In this document: in pieces, positions 43,753-52,738 of the stretch
Layout of the letters: every line of letters begins with the position of its first letter
How positions within the stretch are numbered: position 1 is the stretch's first letter
NCBI RefSeq assembly: GCF_037974355.1
Contig: NZ_CP150235.1
Coordinates: forward strand, 806,001 to 870,000
Direction: 5' to 3'
Origin: Paenibacillus sp. FSL R5-0517
Lineage (GTDB): Bacteria; Bacillota; Bacilli; Paenibacillales; Paenibacillaceae
DNA length: 64,000 nt
Notes under the pieces: generated by a model
What the model saw: the letters and a program-made list of their open reading frames with translations, nothing else
Told to the model about the DNA's origin: nothing
Database searches by the model: none
Made by a program: the position numbers and the translations under genes

Positions 43753-44652
43753 ATGCAAGAATTAACACATCTGGATCAACTTGAGGCTGAAGCGATATAC
43801 ATTATCAGAGAAGTAGCAGCGGAGTGCGAGAAACCGGTCATGTTGTATTCCGTCGGCAAGGACAGCTCGGTCATGTTGCACTTGGCCCTAAAGGCTTTCT
43901 ACCCCGAGAAGCCGCCGTTCCCATTCATGCATATCGATACAACCTGGAAATTCAAGGAAATGATTGAGTTCCGCGACCGAAAAGCGAAGGAATTTGGTAT
44001 CGAGATGATCGTGCACTCAAATGAAGAGGCTATTCAACAAGGAATTAACCCCTTCGACCATGGTTCCGCATATACCGACATTATGAAAACCACAGCCCTG
44101 AAGCAGGGATTGGACAAATACGGATTCACGGTTGCGTTCGGTGGCGGAAGACGTGATGAGGAGAAGTCGCGTGCGAAGGAGCGGATTTTCTCGTTCCGGA
44201 ACAAGAATCACTCGTGGGACCCTAAGAACCAACGTCCGGAGATGTGGAAGCTGTTCAACACGAGAATCAACAAGGGAGAGAGCATTCGAGTCTTTCCGCT
44301 GTCCAACTGGACTGAGAAGGATATCTGGCAATACATTCGTCGGGAGAACATCGATATCGTTCCGCTTTACTCCGCCGACGTAAGACCGATCGTTAATCGT
44401 GACGGGCATATCATCATGGTGGATGACGAGCGGATAAAGCTTGAGCCTGGCGAGAAGGTAGAGATGAAGAAGATTCGCTTCCGCACGTTGGGTTGTTACC
44501 CGCTCACGGGCGGAGTCGAGTCCGATGCTGTTACGCTGGATGAGATCATTGAGGAGACATTGGGTGCGTTATCTTCCGAACGGACCAGTCGGGTTATCGA
44601 TCAAGAAGCGGCGGGAAGCATGGAACGACGCAAACGGGAGGGCTATTTCTAA
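43753..44652 (+). CDS. cysD: Sulfate adenylyltransferase subunit 2 (CysD)
   Basis: The 299-residue protein shows the PP-loop motif [20 protein letters not shown] near residue 31, [26 protein letters not shown], and [15 protein letters not shown], all characteristic of CysD. Together with CysN it makes adenosine 5'-phosphosulfate from ATP and sulfate. ATG has AAAGGAGG upstream (spacing 11). CysN starts two bases after the stop. Many Firmicutes use the unrelated Sat enzyme instead, so this pair may be acquired or may serve secondary sulfation. Confidence 0.96.
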   Translation: MQELTHLDQLEAEAIYIIREVAAECEKPVMLYSVGKDSSVMLHLALKAFYPEKPPFPFMHIDTTWKFKEMIEFRDRKAKEFGIEMIVHSNEEAIQQGINPFDHGSAYTDIMKTTALKQGLDKYGFTVAFGGGRRDEEKSRAKERIFSFRNKNHSWDPKNQRPEMWKLFNTRINKGESIRVFPLSNWTEKDIWQYIRRENIDIVPLYSADVRPIVNRDGHIIMVDDERIKLEPGEKVEMKKIRFRTLGCYPLTGGVESDAVTLDEIIEETLGALSSERTSRVIDQEAAGSMERRKREGYF

Positions 44653-44653
44653 C

Positions 44654-46327
44654 ATGAAGAGTCTACTTAAATTCATTACCTGTGGAAGTGTGGATGATGG
44701 CAAGTCCACGCTGATCGGACATATGCTCTATGAAGCCAAGCTGCTATTTGCCGATCAAGAACGCGCGCTTGAGCTCGATAGTCGATTGGGAAGCCGAGGC
44801 GGCAAAATCGACTACTCGCTGCTCCTGGATGGTTTGCTGGCCGAACGCGAACAAGGGATTACCATTGATGTGGCATATCGTTATTTTACGACGTCTCATC
44901 GTTCCTTCATCGTGGCGGACACACCGGGACACGAAGAGTATACGCGCAACATGGCTGTAGGCGCTTCCTTTGCCGATCTAGCCATCATTCTGGTGGACGC
45001 TACCAAAGGCATCATTACCCAGACCAAACGCCATGCCCGGATCTGCGCCCTGATGGGGATCAAGCATCTCGTATTGGCTGTGAACAAGATGGATCTGGTC
45101 GGTTTCGATCAGAGGACGTTCGAGGCAATCAAGGAAGAGTTCATGCAAACGACGGCCGAATTCCAAATCAAGAGCATTCAGGTCATTCCCGTGTCCGCTA
45201 CGGAAGGGGACAACATTACAACCCAGTCGCCGAATGCACCCTGGTACGAGGGGTTAGCATTATTACCGTATTTGGAAAGTATAGATGTTCATACTACCGA
45301 TGATACGAAGCCTTTCATGATGCCAGTTCAGCGTGTAAGCAGACCGGACCATACGTTTCGCGGGTTCCAGGGCCAGATCGAGGCTGGAAAGATTTCGGTC
45401 GGAGACGAACTCATGACTCTGCCAAGTCGGGAGAAAGCCAAGGTTAAGCGGATTTTGGTGACGGACCAAGCTCAGGATTCGGCTTATGCTGGCCAACCAG
45501 TTACGATACAACTGGACCGCGAAGTTGATGTCTCGCGAGGTTGTGTGCTCACGATGGACAATCAAGTCCAAGAAGCTGACAGCTTCGCTTCTACAATCCT
45601 GTGGATGGACGATTCCGTCCTGACTCCGGGCAAGCATTATTGGGTAAAGGTCGGAACGAAGACTCTTCCAGGCACTGTAACGGCGATTACCCATAAAATT
45701 GACATTAACACGGGCCATACCGTTCCGGCCGATCAAATTGTTAAGAACGAATTGGCCAAGTGTGAATTCACGCTGTCGGATCAGATCGTCTTCGATTCCT
45801 TTGAACACAATAAGAGCATCGGAGGTTTTATCCTCATTGATCGTGTCACCAACATGACGTCTGCTTGCGGAGTCATCGATCAAGCTCTGAAGGGAGAAAG
45901 CCGATTTGCCACGCTGGATACGGGGATCACGAGAGATGTTCGCGCCCAGCAGAAAGGACAATCTCCGCTCACGGTATGGTTTGCTGGCTCGGATACGGTA
46001 GCTCTCGCCAAGGAAGTGGAGAAGCGACTAATGTCATCCGGTTACCATACGATGCTGCTTGAGAGCGTCAGTGGAGAAACGCTCCGCGGAACGGCGGAGA
46101 TGGCAAAGGTGTTGAACGACGCCGGCCTGATCTCACTGGTATCCCATGATTCTATCAGTGCGGGCGAACTTGAGACAGCTCGAGAGATCATCGGGGGCAA
46201 AGGATTTATCGAAGTTAACGCGGACGAGATCGGCGGAATATCCATCCAGGATGCCGCGAAATCCGTGGTTAAACGAGTTGTGCAATCCGTTATCGATCAC
46301 AGTCCTTCGAATAACTACGACATTTAA
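44654..46327 (+). CDS. cysN: Sulfate adenylyltransferase subunit 1 (CysN) with degenerate APS-kinase tail
   Basis: The GTPase motifs are intact: GSVDDGKSTL (P-loop, near residue 11), the switch II region VADTPGHEEYT, and VNKMDLVGF. Elongation-factor-like beta-barrel domains follow to about residue 440. The last about 115 residues begin SPLTVWFAGSDTVALAKEVE and include FIEVNADE; this matches the position and fold pattern of the CysC (APS kinase) part of CysNC fusions, but the P-loop GLSGSGKST is replaced by AGSDTVALA, so it cannot bind ATP in the usual way. The real start is ATG 44654; a longer frame overlaps cysD. Confidence 0.93.
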   Translation: MKSLLKFITCGSVDDGKSTLIGHMLYEAKLLFADQERALELDSRLGSRGGKIDYSLLLDGLLAEREQGITIDVAYRYFTTSHRSFIVADTPGHEEYTRNMAVGASFADLAIILVDATKGIITQTKRHARICALMGIKHLVLAVNKMDLVGFDQRTFEAIKEEFMQTTAEFQIKSIQVIPVSATEGDNITTQSPNAPWYEGLALLPYLESIDVHTTDDTKPFMMPVQRVSRPDHTFRGFQGQIEAGKISVGDELMTLPSREKAKVKRILVTDQAQDSAYAGQPVTIQLDREVDVSRGCVLTMDNQVQEADSFASTILWMDDSVLTPGKHYWVKVGTKTLPGTVTAITHKIDINTGHTVPADQIVKNELAKCEFTLSDQIVFDSFEHNKSIGGFILIDRVTNMTSACGVIDQALKGESRFATLDTGITRDVRAQQKGQSPLTVWFAGSDTVALAKEVEKRLMSSGYHTMLLESVSGETLRGTAEMAKVLNDAGLISLVSHDSISAGELETAREIIGGKGFIEVNADEIGGISIQDAAKSVVKRVVQSVIDHSPSNNYDI

Positions 46328-46342
46328 TAAGCATGTCCGATA

Positions 46343-46378
46343 AAGCGGTTGCCGATTAGGCAGCCGCTTGTTTGTTTC
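46343..46378 (+). terminator. Terminator after cysN
   Basis: AAGCGGTTGCC pairs with GGCAGCCGCTT (one wobble pair) around 5 bases, followed by a T-rich stretch, 15 bases after the cysN stop. Confidence 0.8.
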
Positions 46379-46410
46379 GTCAAGATCCCTTTGTATGGGG
46401 AGAGTGATCT

Positions 46411-46485
46411 CTGGATGCCAACATCACCCGTGCTGAGGTTGCAGCTATCGTCCAAAGAATATTGAAGGCTTTTGACTTGACTTAA
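46411..46485 (+). pseudogene. C-terminal remnant of an S-layer-homology (SLH) domain
   Basis: A 24-codon frame reads LDANITRAEVAAIVQRILKA and ends FDLT then TAA. ITRAE.AAI..RIL is the conserved end of an SLH domain; compare ITRAEIATIMQRLL at the end of the protein at 56009. No start or further domain exists upstream, so it is a left-over of a deleted surface-protein gene. Confidence 0.75.
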
Positions 46486-46492
46486 AACACCG

Positions 46493-46541
46493 AAAGGGTT
46501 CCCCCATGCAGGAAGAACTGCATAAGGGGAACCCCTTTTTG
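46493..46541. terminator. Bidirectional terminator between SLH remnant and LRR gene
   Basis: AAAGGGTTCCCC pairs with GGGGAACCCCTTT and an inner ATGCAG/CTGCAT stem extends the hairpin; T residues follow on both strands. Confidence 0.8.
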
Positions 46542-46605
46542 CCTTTGTTTTAATACCATCCATTAACTGTAGTAGTCTAAAACTCCCCATCATCCCAGGC
46601 GGTAA

Positions 46606-48471
46606 TTAATACACATGCACACCCGTACCAAGCACGGATTTGTTTTGGACGGAATTACCGGATAGATATACCTTTTGCAGATTAGGCAGCTGGCTTAGGG
46701 TCTCGATATTGGAAATGGCATTGTTCTCGAGATGAAGCTCTTCTATGGCCTGCCAGTTACTCATGAATTCGAGAGAAGCCAAACTGCTGTCTTGCAGAGT
46801 AAAGGAACGCAGAGCAGGCAGTTTCGCAAAGTAAGGCATCATTTGGTCAACTTCAGCAACAGAGGTGTTATTTATGCTGAAATACGGCTGCTCTAAGGTC
46901 AAATGTTCAAGTACGCTGTTCTCCGTGGCCGATTTTTCTTCAAAGTTCAGCCTGCACTCGGAACACATCAGAGATTTGATCTGCTTCAAACGAAATAAAG
47001 CATCGCTCTCCTGATATAGTGAAGAGTCGTAAATGCTTAGAGTCTCTAGGCTGGATAAGCCGTCCAGGGCGCCCAGACGGGTTACTTCACTGACCTCCGA
47101 GAGGGAGAGCTGCTTAAGTTTCGGGAATTTCCCCAGCGCCGCCAAATTCAACTCGCCACTTCCGCCACGGAGCGTCAGGCTGGTTGCGGCGGGCGCTTTC
47201 AGTCCGGCGAGAAAAGCGCTTGGAATTTCTACTCGCGTTGCCTTAGGTAATGTCAGCGCTTCTGCATTCTCGTAGTAGCCGGACAACGTTAATTCCCGCA
47301 AAGAGGACAGGCTATTGATGGCCTTTACCGAACTAAGTTGACTTAGAGAAGCTAGGCGCAGTGAAGTAATGGAGGCCTTGCCGTCCAAGGGATCCAGGCT
47401 TGAGAAGTTTACGCTTTCGAGATCAAGCGTTTGTAGAGCAGGCATATTTTGTACAAAGTCGATGGACTTTACATTTGTTAAAAAGGATAGCTGAAGCTCC
47501 TGAAGCTGGGTCAAGGCGTACACCGGTTGCAGGTCTGTGGTTTCACTGTATTGTATGGATAAGGATGACAGCCCGGTCATGGAGGACAACCATCCCAGTT
47601 CATCGACAAAGGTGAGCGACAGGGACTTGAGCGGCAGCTTATTCAAAAGAAAGAAATCCGTTACGGATTCATCCACATAGGTAATGGATAATGAGCTCAG
47701 ATTAGGAAACTCCAGCAGCATGGTCAATTCCTGATTGCTGCGAAGCTGAGTGGAAAGCTCCGTAATGTTAGTTTTGTCGCCAAAGTAGCCCGAAAATTTG
47801 CTGAAGGATTCGTTAAAAGCGCCTCCATAACTTTTTAATCCGGACATATGGGCCAAAGTGGTTTGATCCGTCTGGGAGATTTCATAGGTATTCGTCAGAT
47901 CGAGTGCCGTCAGTCCCGTAAAGGCTTCAAAATCCCGCTGATCGATCTCCTGGTTATTCAGTTTCTTGTCCTGAGTAACATAAGTGATTTTCTCAGCCTG
48001 TTCATCGCTGAAGGGGTCGGAGAAGCTGTATGTAAACTCCCACTGGTCATTATCCGAATAATCTACAGTTAAGTAACGAATACGAGCAAGTTCATCCTCA
48101 GTCGGCAGGGCAGTCCCTTTATCAAAGATATCCCGCAAAAAGGAGAGCAGAACCTCGCTTTCAGGCATCTTTCGCACAGGCAGTTTGGCTTCTGTTGGTG
48201 AATGAGTGGAGCTGACATTGGAGTACATATAAGTACCGATGGCACCGGTTAACACCAGCATCAGTATAAGTAAAAGCTTTACGGAGACAGCCTGCTTCGG
48301 TGTTGCCTTGGGAGGCGTTCCATGGTAATGATTAATGGTCTGGTCCACGTAATAGACATTATTTTGCTTCAATAGAAGCTCTGTTTCACAATAGGGACAC
48401 TTTAAAACCTCATCCTTCTTGTATTCAATTCGTCCGTTGCAATTGGGACAGTTTAACGGAATAAACGCCAC
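46606..48471 (-). CDS. Membrane-anchored leucine-rich-repeat protein with N-terminal zinc ribbon
   Basis: The start is GTG 48471 with AAGGAG upstream. The 621-residue protein begins with a zinc ribbon (PLNCPNCNGRIEYKKDEV, LKCPYCETELLL), followed by a membrane helix (VKLLLILMLVLTGAIGTYMY, about residues 60-85). The remaining about 530 residues are leucine-rich repeats of 20-24 residues (LTALDLTNTY, LKSLSLTFVDE, LQELQLSFLTN, LQTLDLESVNF). The ribbon is predicted in the cytoplasm and the repeats outside. Role unknown; binding of a ligand or wall component is likely. A deleted second copy lies at 43333. Confidence 0.85.
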   Translation of the reverse strand: MAFIPLNCPNCNGRIEYKKDEVLKCPYCETELLLKQNNVYYVDQTINHYHGTPPKATPKQAVSVKLLLILMLVLTGAIGTYMYSNVSSTHSPTEAKLPVRKMPESEVLLSFLRDIFDKGTALPTEDELARIRYLTVDYSDNDQWEFTYSFSDPFSDEQAEKITYVTQDKKLNNQEIDQRDFEAFTGLTALDLTNTYEISQTDQTTLAHMSGLKSYGGAFNESFSKFSGYFGDKTNITELSTQLRSNQELTMLLEFPNLSSLSITYVDESVTDFFLLNKLPLKSLSLTFVDELGWLSSMTGLSSLSIQYSETTDLQPVYALTQLQELQLSFLTNVKSIDFVQNMPALQTLDLESVNFSSLDPLDGKASITSLRLASLSQLSSVKAINSLSSLRELTLSGYYENAEALTLPKATRVEIPSAFLAGLKAPAATSLTLRGGSGELNLAALGKFPKLKQLSLSEVSEVTRLGALDGLSSLETLSIYDSSLYQESDALFRLKQIKSLMCSECRLNFEEKSATENSVLEHLTLEQPYFSINNTSVAEVDQMMPYFAKLPALRSFTLQDSSLASLEFMSNWQAIEELHLENNAISNIETLSQLPNLQKVYLSGNSVQNKSVLGTGVHVY

Positions 48472-48602
48472 AAATGTCCTCTCCTTCGTTATGATGTTCA
48501 TCAATTTATGCCAAACGGTCATCTGACTTCATTATACCTTGTATACTCCTATGAGAGCTTGATTATATTGAAAAAAATGTAGTTGACGTGTGGCTTGGAC
48601 AA

Positions 48603-48622
48603 TATATATCATATGATATATA
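48603..48622. promoter_or_regulatory. 20-base perfect palindrome, likely TetR operator
   Basis: TATATATCATATGATATATA is a perfect inverted repeat located 43 bases before the TetR start codon at 48665. It probably serves as the operator for autoregulation of the TetR/CPBP pair. Confidence 0.6.
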
Positions 48623-48664
48623 ACGTTTGAAATTTATCGTTGCATTTATGGCAGGAGGAGACAT

Positions 48665-49237
48665 ATGGCACCCAAAAAGAAATTTACTAAAGATCAAATT
48701 ATTGATGCGGCATTTGAAATCGCAAGAACAGAAGGCATTGAATTCATTACAATTCGCAAGGTGGCAGAGAAGCTGGGAGGGTCCATTGCACCGATCTATG
48801 TGAATTTCAAAGAGGTAGGCGAATTGTTAGAAGGTGTATATCAGAAAACCTTCGAGTTGAGCAGACAAATGCTGCGGGAGCAGAATTCAGGACATCCGTT
48901 TCAGGATATTGGTGCTGCCAGCATCCGTTTTGCCAGAGAGTACCCTGTATTGTTTCGGGATATTGTGATGAAGAAAAATGATCAAGCGAAGCACAATGAG
49001 GAGGAAATGAAAAGCTTTATACACGTGATGAGAATGGACCCTGATCTGAATGGATTATCAGATGATGAACTGCAAACCATTTTGCTCAAGATGAAGATGT
49101 TTCAGGTAGGGATCAGCGTGATGGCCGCGAATGAAATGTTGCCGGAAGAGTACACGGAACAAGAGATGATCCGTCTGATGAACAGTGCAGCGGAAGATGT
49201 CATCAGCACAGCGAGGCGAAGAGTGGAACAATCCTGA
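48665..49237 (+). CDS. TetR family regulator paired with CPBP protease
   Basis: The 190-residue protein has a variant TetR helix-turn-helix (FITIRKVAEKLGGSIAPIYVNFKE) and a helical C-terminal domain. The ATG has CAGGAGGAG. The CPBP protease gene follows after 18 bases, so both are likely under its control through the upstream palindrome. Confidence 0.88.
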   Translation: MAPKKKFTKDQIIDAAFEIARTEGIEFITIRKVAEKLGGSIAPIYVNFKEVGELLEGVYQKTFELSRQMLREQNSGHPFQDIGAASIRFAREYPVLFRDIVMKKNDQAKHNEEEMKSFIHVMRMDPDLNGLSDDELQTILLKMKMFQVGISVMAANEMLPEEYTEQEMIRLMNSAAEDVISTARRRVEQS

Positions 49238-49255
49238 CAGGAGGTGCTTGTCAAT

Positions 49256-50089
49256 ATGTCAGCAGCAAGAATAAAGCTCAGTCTGCTTGTATTCATGGTG
49301 GTCGTATTAGCAAGTGGCTGGATTGGTGTATGGGTGGATACGATGATGCCGGAGCAGCCAGCAGAAAATTCGTTAGGAATGGGATTGTGGCTAATCCTGC
49401 CGTTACTCATGATGCTTTTACTGCGAATTGTGAATCGAGATTGGAAAGATATTGGTGTGAGATTCAAGCTGGAGGGCAATTTGAAATGGTATGGTGCGGC
49501 TCTTCTCATCTATCCGGTTGTGATGGTGATTGTTGTAGGTCTTGCCTTCCTTTTCAATAGTGCCCGTGCTGCTGATGTTGAGCTAAATACATTGCTGCCG
49601 CTTATCGGGGTTTCTATTGCAGGCAGTTTTATGAAGAACATTTTTGAAGAGTTTGCCTGGCGCGGCTATCTGACTCCCAAATTGATTGAATTGAAGCTGA
49701 ACGATTGGGCGCTCTATTTTGTGTCAGGCCTTATATGGGCTTTATGGCATGCTGCGTATTATATGGTTTTCCTACCGGAAACGTATTTCGAGAATACGAC
49801 CAGACTGAACTTTATGATCCTAGGGTGTGTGTTGATGATTGCCTGGTCCATAATGTATGTTGAAATATACCGTCTGACCGAATCTGTATGGCCATGTGTG
49901 ATCATGCACGCTGTGGAGGATGGAGTACCGACCTTGTTGGTATCCGTAGCAGGGATCATCACGTTAACCCAAGCAGGGGAATTCTGGTTCAGTCCAACCA
50001 CGGGGATTGTGACAACCGTTTTGTTTGTTGGTTTCGGGTTATTTCTAAGGTCAATTCGAAAGAAGAAGGAGCAGAAGATCAATCTTTGA
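49256..50089 (+). CDS. CPBP family intramembrane metalloprotease
   Basis: The 277-residue protein has about seven membrane segments and the CPBP (CAAX protease/bacteriocin-processing) motifs FEEFAWRGYLTPKL with EExxxR, FVSGLIWALWHAAYY with FxxxH-type His, and IMHAVEDGVPTL. These residues bind the catalytic metal. Bacterial members process or give resistance to peptides. Start: ATG 49256 follows AGGAGG by 11-12 bases; an in-frame GTG at 49244 is too close. Confidence 0.88.
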   Translation: MSAARIKLSLLVFMVVVLASGWIGVWVDTMMPEQPAENSLGMGLWLILPLLMMLLLRIVNRDWKDIGVRFKLEGNLKWYGAALLIYPVVMVIVVGLAFLFNSARAADVELNTLLPLIGVSIAGSFMKNIFEEFAWRGYLTPKLIELKLNDWALYFVSGLIWALWHAAYYMVFLPETYFENTTRLNFMILGCVLMIAWSIMYVEIYRLTESVWPCVIMHAVEDGVPTLLVSVAGIITLTQAGEFWFSPTTGIVTTVLFVGFGLFLRSIRKKKEQKINL

Positions 50090-50092
50090 TCA

Positions 50093-50123
50093 TAAAAAAA
50101 GAGCGGGGAAGCCCACTCTTACT
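50093..50123 (-). terminator. Terminator of the GNAT gene at 50178
   Basis: On the minus strand AAGAGTGGG pairs with CCCGCTCTT (one wobble) around CTTC and is followed by seven T. Confidence 0.7.
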
Positions 50124-50177
50124 GATCTGTCTTCAATGCAGAGCATAGTGCTGATATAAGGTTGGTCCGAAGATACA

Positions 50178-51059
50178 TCAAGCAATCGATGTAATCGGAT
50201 GTTTAACTTGCACCGGGTAGAGATGCTCACCGGGGGTTCTTACAAATAAGCCTTCATTGGTGAGGGTACTTTTTAGAACGAGATGTTCTGTTGCATCTGG
50301 TGTGAAATGGAAGGTGATTGTCTCTGTATCCTCATCTGCAATCTTATCCAAGATATCTTTCATATTTATTTCGTTTAAGCTAACAACGTCGAAGAGCTCA
50401 ATATGATTGTCTTCTTTCTGATAAATAACAATGACGTTTTCATCTTCTAAGTAATTAATATCATTACTAAAGACATTCAGGCAATAAAACATGAGTATGC
50501 CTTGCGTCTGGGCGGTTCCGAAATGCCGAGAAACCGGCAATCTTTCCGATGCGAATTTTTGAATAAGATGTAAATCATCCGCGTTAGCAATATCGAGCCT
50601 CCGAAGGTTCACAGGTTTGGGTGATTTTTTTGCCGTATAATCCATTGAAAAAAGATGTTCTTCCACCGGCTTAAAACCAAACTTGGGGTAAAAATCAAGC
50701 ACCGATTCATTGGCAAAAAGGTACATGAGATCGTATTTGTTCTCGTATTCCTCTAAAATTCTGTTCATTAAACGAGTGGATAGTCCTTTCCCTCGATAGT
50801 CGGGATGTGTCATCACTGTGCCGATTTGAATCGCTTTTTTCTGCTCCCCGTGAATGATGAGCTCAAGGATGTTAACGGAAGCATTGGCAACAACCCGATC
50901 TCCGTCCACAAATGAAAAAGGGATGTAGTTCTCGCCCCAGCATCCGTGCTGGTACCAATTTTCAAAATCAATATCAAAAGTCTCGGCAGCAAGCTCGAAA
51001 AAACTCTTGCGCAGTACTTCGTTGTTTTTATAATTCTTCATAAATGTTAATTCTTGCAT
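50178..51059 (-). CDS. GNAT family N-acetyltransferase with C-terminal second domain
   Basis: The 293-residue protein has a GNAT domain in its first half: IGTVMTHPDYRGKGLSTRLM (acetyl-CoA loop, near residue 82), then DFYPKFGFKP. The second half (LRRLDIANADDLHLIQKFAS and onward) is a separate alpha/beta region, as in Eis- or MccE-like two-domain GNATs. The substrate is unknown. ATG has AAGGAGAG upstream. Confidence 0.85.
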   Translation of the reverse strand: MQELTFMKNYKNNEVLRKSFFELAAETFDIDFENWYQHGCWGENYIPFSFVDGDRVVANASVNILELIIHGEQKKAIQIGTVMTHPDYRGKGLSTRLMNRILEEYENKYDLMYLFANESVLDFYPKFGFKPVEEHLFSMDYTAKKSPKPVNLRRLDIANADDLHLIQKFASERLPVSRHFGTAQTQGILMFYCLNVFSNDINYLEDENVIVIYQKEDNHIELFDVVSLNEINMKDILDKIADEDTETITFHFTPDATEHLVLKSTLTNEGLFVRTPGEHLYPVQVKHPITSIA

Positions 51060-51161
51060 GGTACTCTCTCCTTAACCCTCAATAGTAACTACATAATATG
51101 ACCATGCAGTAACTGCAATTAAGTCAGTAATCTGGTATTCACTATTCAAAGTCTTGGTCCA

Positions 51162-51473
51162 TTAATCTAAGGCAAAATGCACGACTGCGCTATATAACAT
51201 TTTGGTGCGAATAGGATCAAACGTTACTTGATGTTGGACTTGCTTTACACGCAGCATTAATGCCTTATTGATTTCAATACGTTCTTCGATCGCTCGCGCC
51301 AGTTCATGAAAGTCATAAGCCTGCAAGCATTCGACTTTATCTTTTATGATATCCAGTGAAATTTCCATATTTAAGTCAAGCCTCCTCGGAATGTCGATCT
51401 GCAGGTTAAATGCCTGTCGAGCTTCATTGTAGAGGAGCTTTTCCAGTTCGGCAAGATGAATTCCACTCAACAT
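51162..51473 (-). CDS. Hypothetical protein (103 aa)
   Basis: I do not recognise this protein. It is rich in Leu, Glu and Lys with helical character (LAELEKLLYNEARQAF, LARAIEERIEINKALMLRV) and no signal peptide. The start is uncertain: ATG 51473 lacks a good ribosome site, and the frame is open up to 51548, where it would overlap the leader of the regulator gene. It is divergent from the SARP-type response regulator, so a small regulatory role is possible but unsupported. Confidence 0.5.
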   Translation of the reverse strand: MLSGIHLAELEKLLYNEARQAFNLQIDIPRRLDLNMEISLDIIKDKVECLQAYDFHELARAIEERIEINKALMLRVKQVQHQVTFDPIRTKMLYSAVVHFALD

Positions 51474-51589
51474 ATCAGAATCTAAAGAGACGAAGCCAAC
51501 CGCCCGATATATATGTATAAATAAATTTGGATGTAAACATTGATTCAAGGCCGCTAATCTTTAGCATGAACGAAAAAGGAGAACAGCCA

Positions 51590-52738
51590 ATGATCCGTGT
51601 TATGTTGATTGACGATGAAGAAGATGCACTAGATCTGCTTGAAATATTGCTTGGTCAAATGGGGAATGTGGAGATCGCTGGAAGATATCTAAATCCCCTT
51701 CAGGCGTTGGAAGATTTAAACCGAACCATGATAGATGCTGTGTTTTTGGATATCCAAATGCCGGGTATGAAGGGTACCGAAGCGGCTCGGCGAATAAGAA
51801 GCATTTCTCCTGAGTTGCCGATCATTTTCACGACGGCCTATGCCGAGTATGCATTAGAAGCGTTTGAGATTGATTCAACCGACTATCTGTTAAAGCCGTT
51901 TACGGTGAGCCGTTTACAGAATACGGTGGCACGGATAACCAAAGATCTGTACAAGCAGTCCAGTCTAACAGAGGAAAATAAGCCTTTAGTTCCGTCAGTT
52001 CTTTCTCTCGGAGGATTCCATATCATATCACCAGGCGATACGGGCAAGGAAGTTATATGGAAAACGAAAAAAGAGCGGGAGCTATGCGCATTTCTAATTC
52101 ATCATGAAGGTAAGCGCGTAAATGCCGCTGTCATTATAGAGGCGTTGTGGCCGGGTTACGATCTCGATAAAGCCAAATCGTATTTGTACACCTGTCTTTC
52201 TTATCTTCGAAGAAGCTTGACAGAGCATGGCGTAGCAATTCATATCCGTAAAGGAAATCAGGGGTTTTCCGCTGAACTGAACGACATTACAATAGATGTC
52301 TCTCAATTCGAGACATTGTTAAATAAAATATTGGCGGAAGAGCACATAAATGAGCTTCATTATGATCAGATGAACGAGATGTACGTCGGAGATTATATGG
52401 ATGGATGCAATTTTGACTGGGCAATTGCCAGACAGTTGAATATCAAGTCGTTGTATGTCCGTGCACTTCGCAAATGGTATATGTATTATCGTAGCCAAGG
52501 AAAGCTTTTGTTTGCAGCGAATAGCTTACAGCGATTACTGTCACTTGTTCCTGACTCCGAGATCGATGGACGTGAGTTGATTAGAATTCATCTGGAACTC
52601 AGTAACCGGAGTGAGGCATACCGTGTAAGTCAGGAGTTAGAGCAAGCCGTGCGCATTCAACTTGGAACAGAACTGGAGGAGGAGACGTTGTTATTGATTC
52701 AGAACACGATGGAGGGATCGGGGCGCACATTTCAATGA
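51590..52738 (+). CDS. SARP-type response regulator (REC plus BTAD)
   Basis: ATG 51590 has AAAGGAG 8 bases before. The 382-residue protein has an N-terminal receiver domain (MLIDDEEDAL, phospho-Asp in AVFLDIQMPGMKG near residue 54, TTAYAEYA, YLLKPF). A winged helix of OmpR/SARP type follows near residues 140-235 (KTKKERELCAFLIHHEGK, ALWPGYDLDKAKSYLYTCLS, YLRRSL), then a bacterial transcriptional activator domain of helical repeats. The gene overlaps the kinase gene by four bases (ATGA), so the two are a two-component pair. Receiver-SARP proteins are common in Paenibacillus. Confidence 0.9.
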   Translation: MIRVMLIDDEEDALDLLEILLGQMGNVEIAGRYLNPLQALEDLNRTMIDAVFLDIQMPGMKGTEAARRIRSISPELPIIFTTAYAEYALEAFEIDSTDYLLKPFTVSRLQNTVARITKDLYKQSSLTEENKPLVPSVLSLGGFHIISPGDTGKEVIWKTKKERELCAFLIHHEGKRVNAAVIIEALWPGYDLDKAKSYLYTCLSYLRRSLTEHGVAIHIRKGNQGFSAELNDITIDVSQFETLLNKILAEEHINELHYDQMNEMYVGDYMDGCNFDWAIARQLNIKSLYVRALRKWYMYYRSQGKLLFAANSLQRLLSLVPDSEIDGRELIRIHLELSNRSEAYRVSQELEQAVRIQLGTELEEETLLLIQNTMEGSGRTFQ

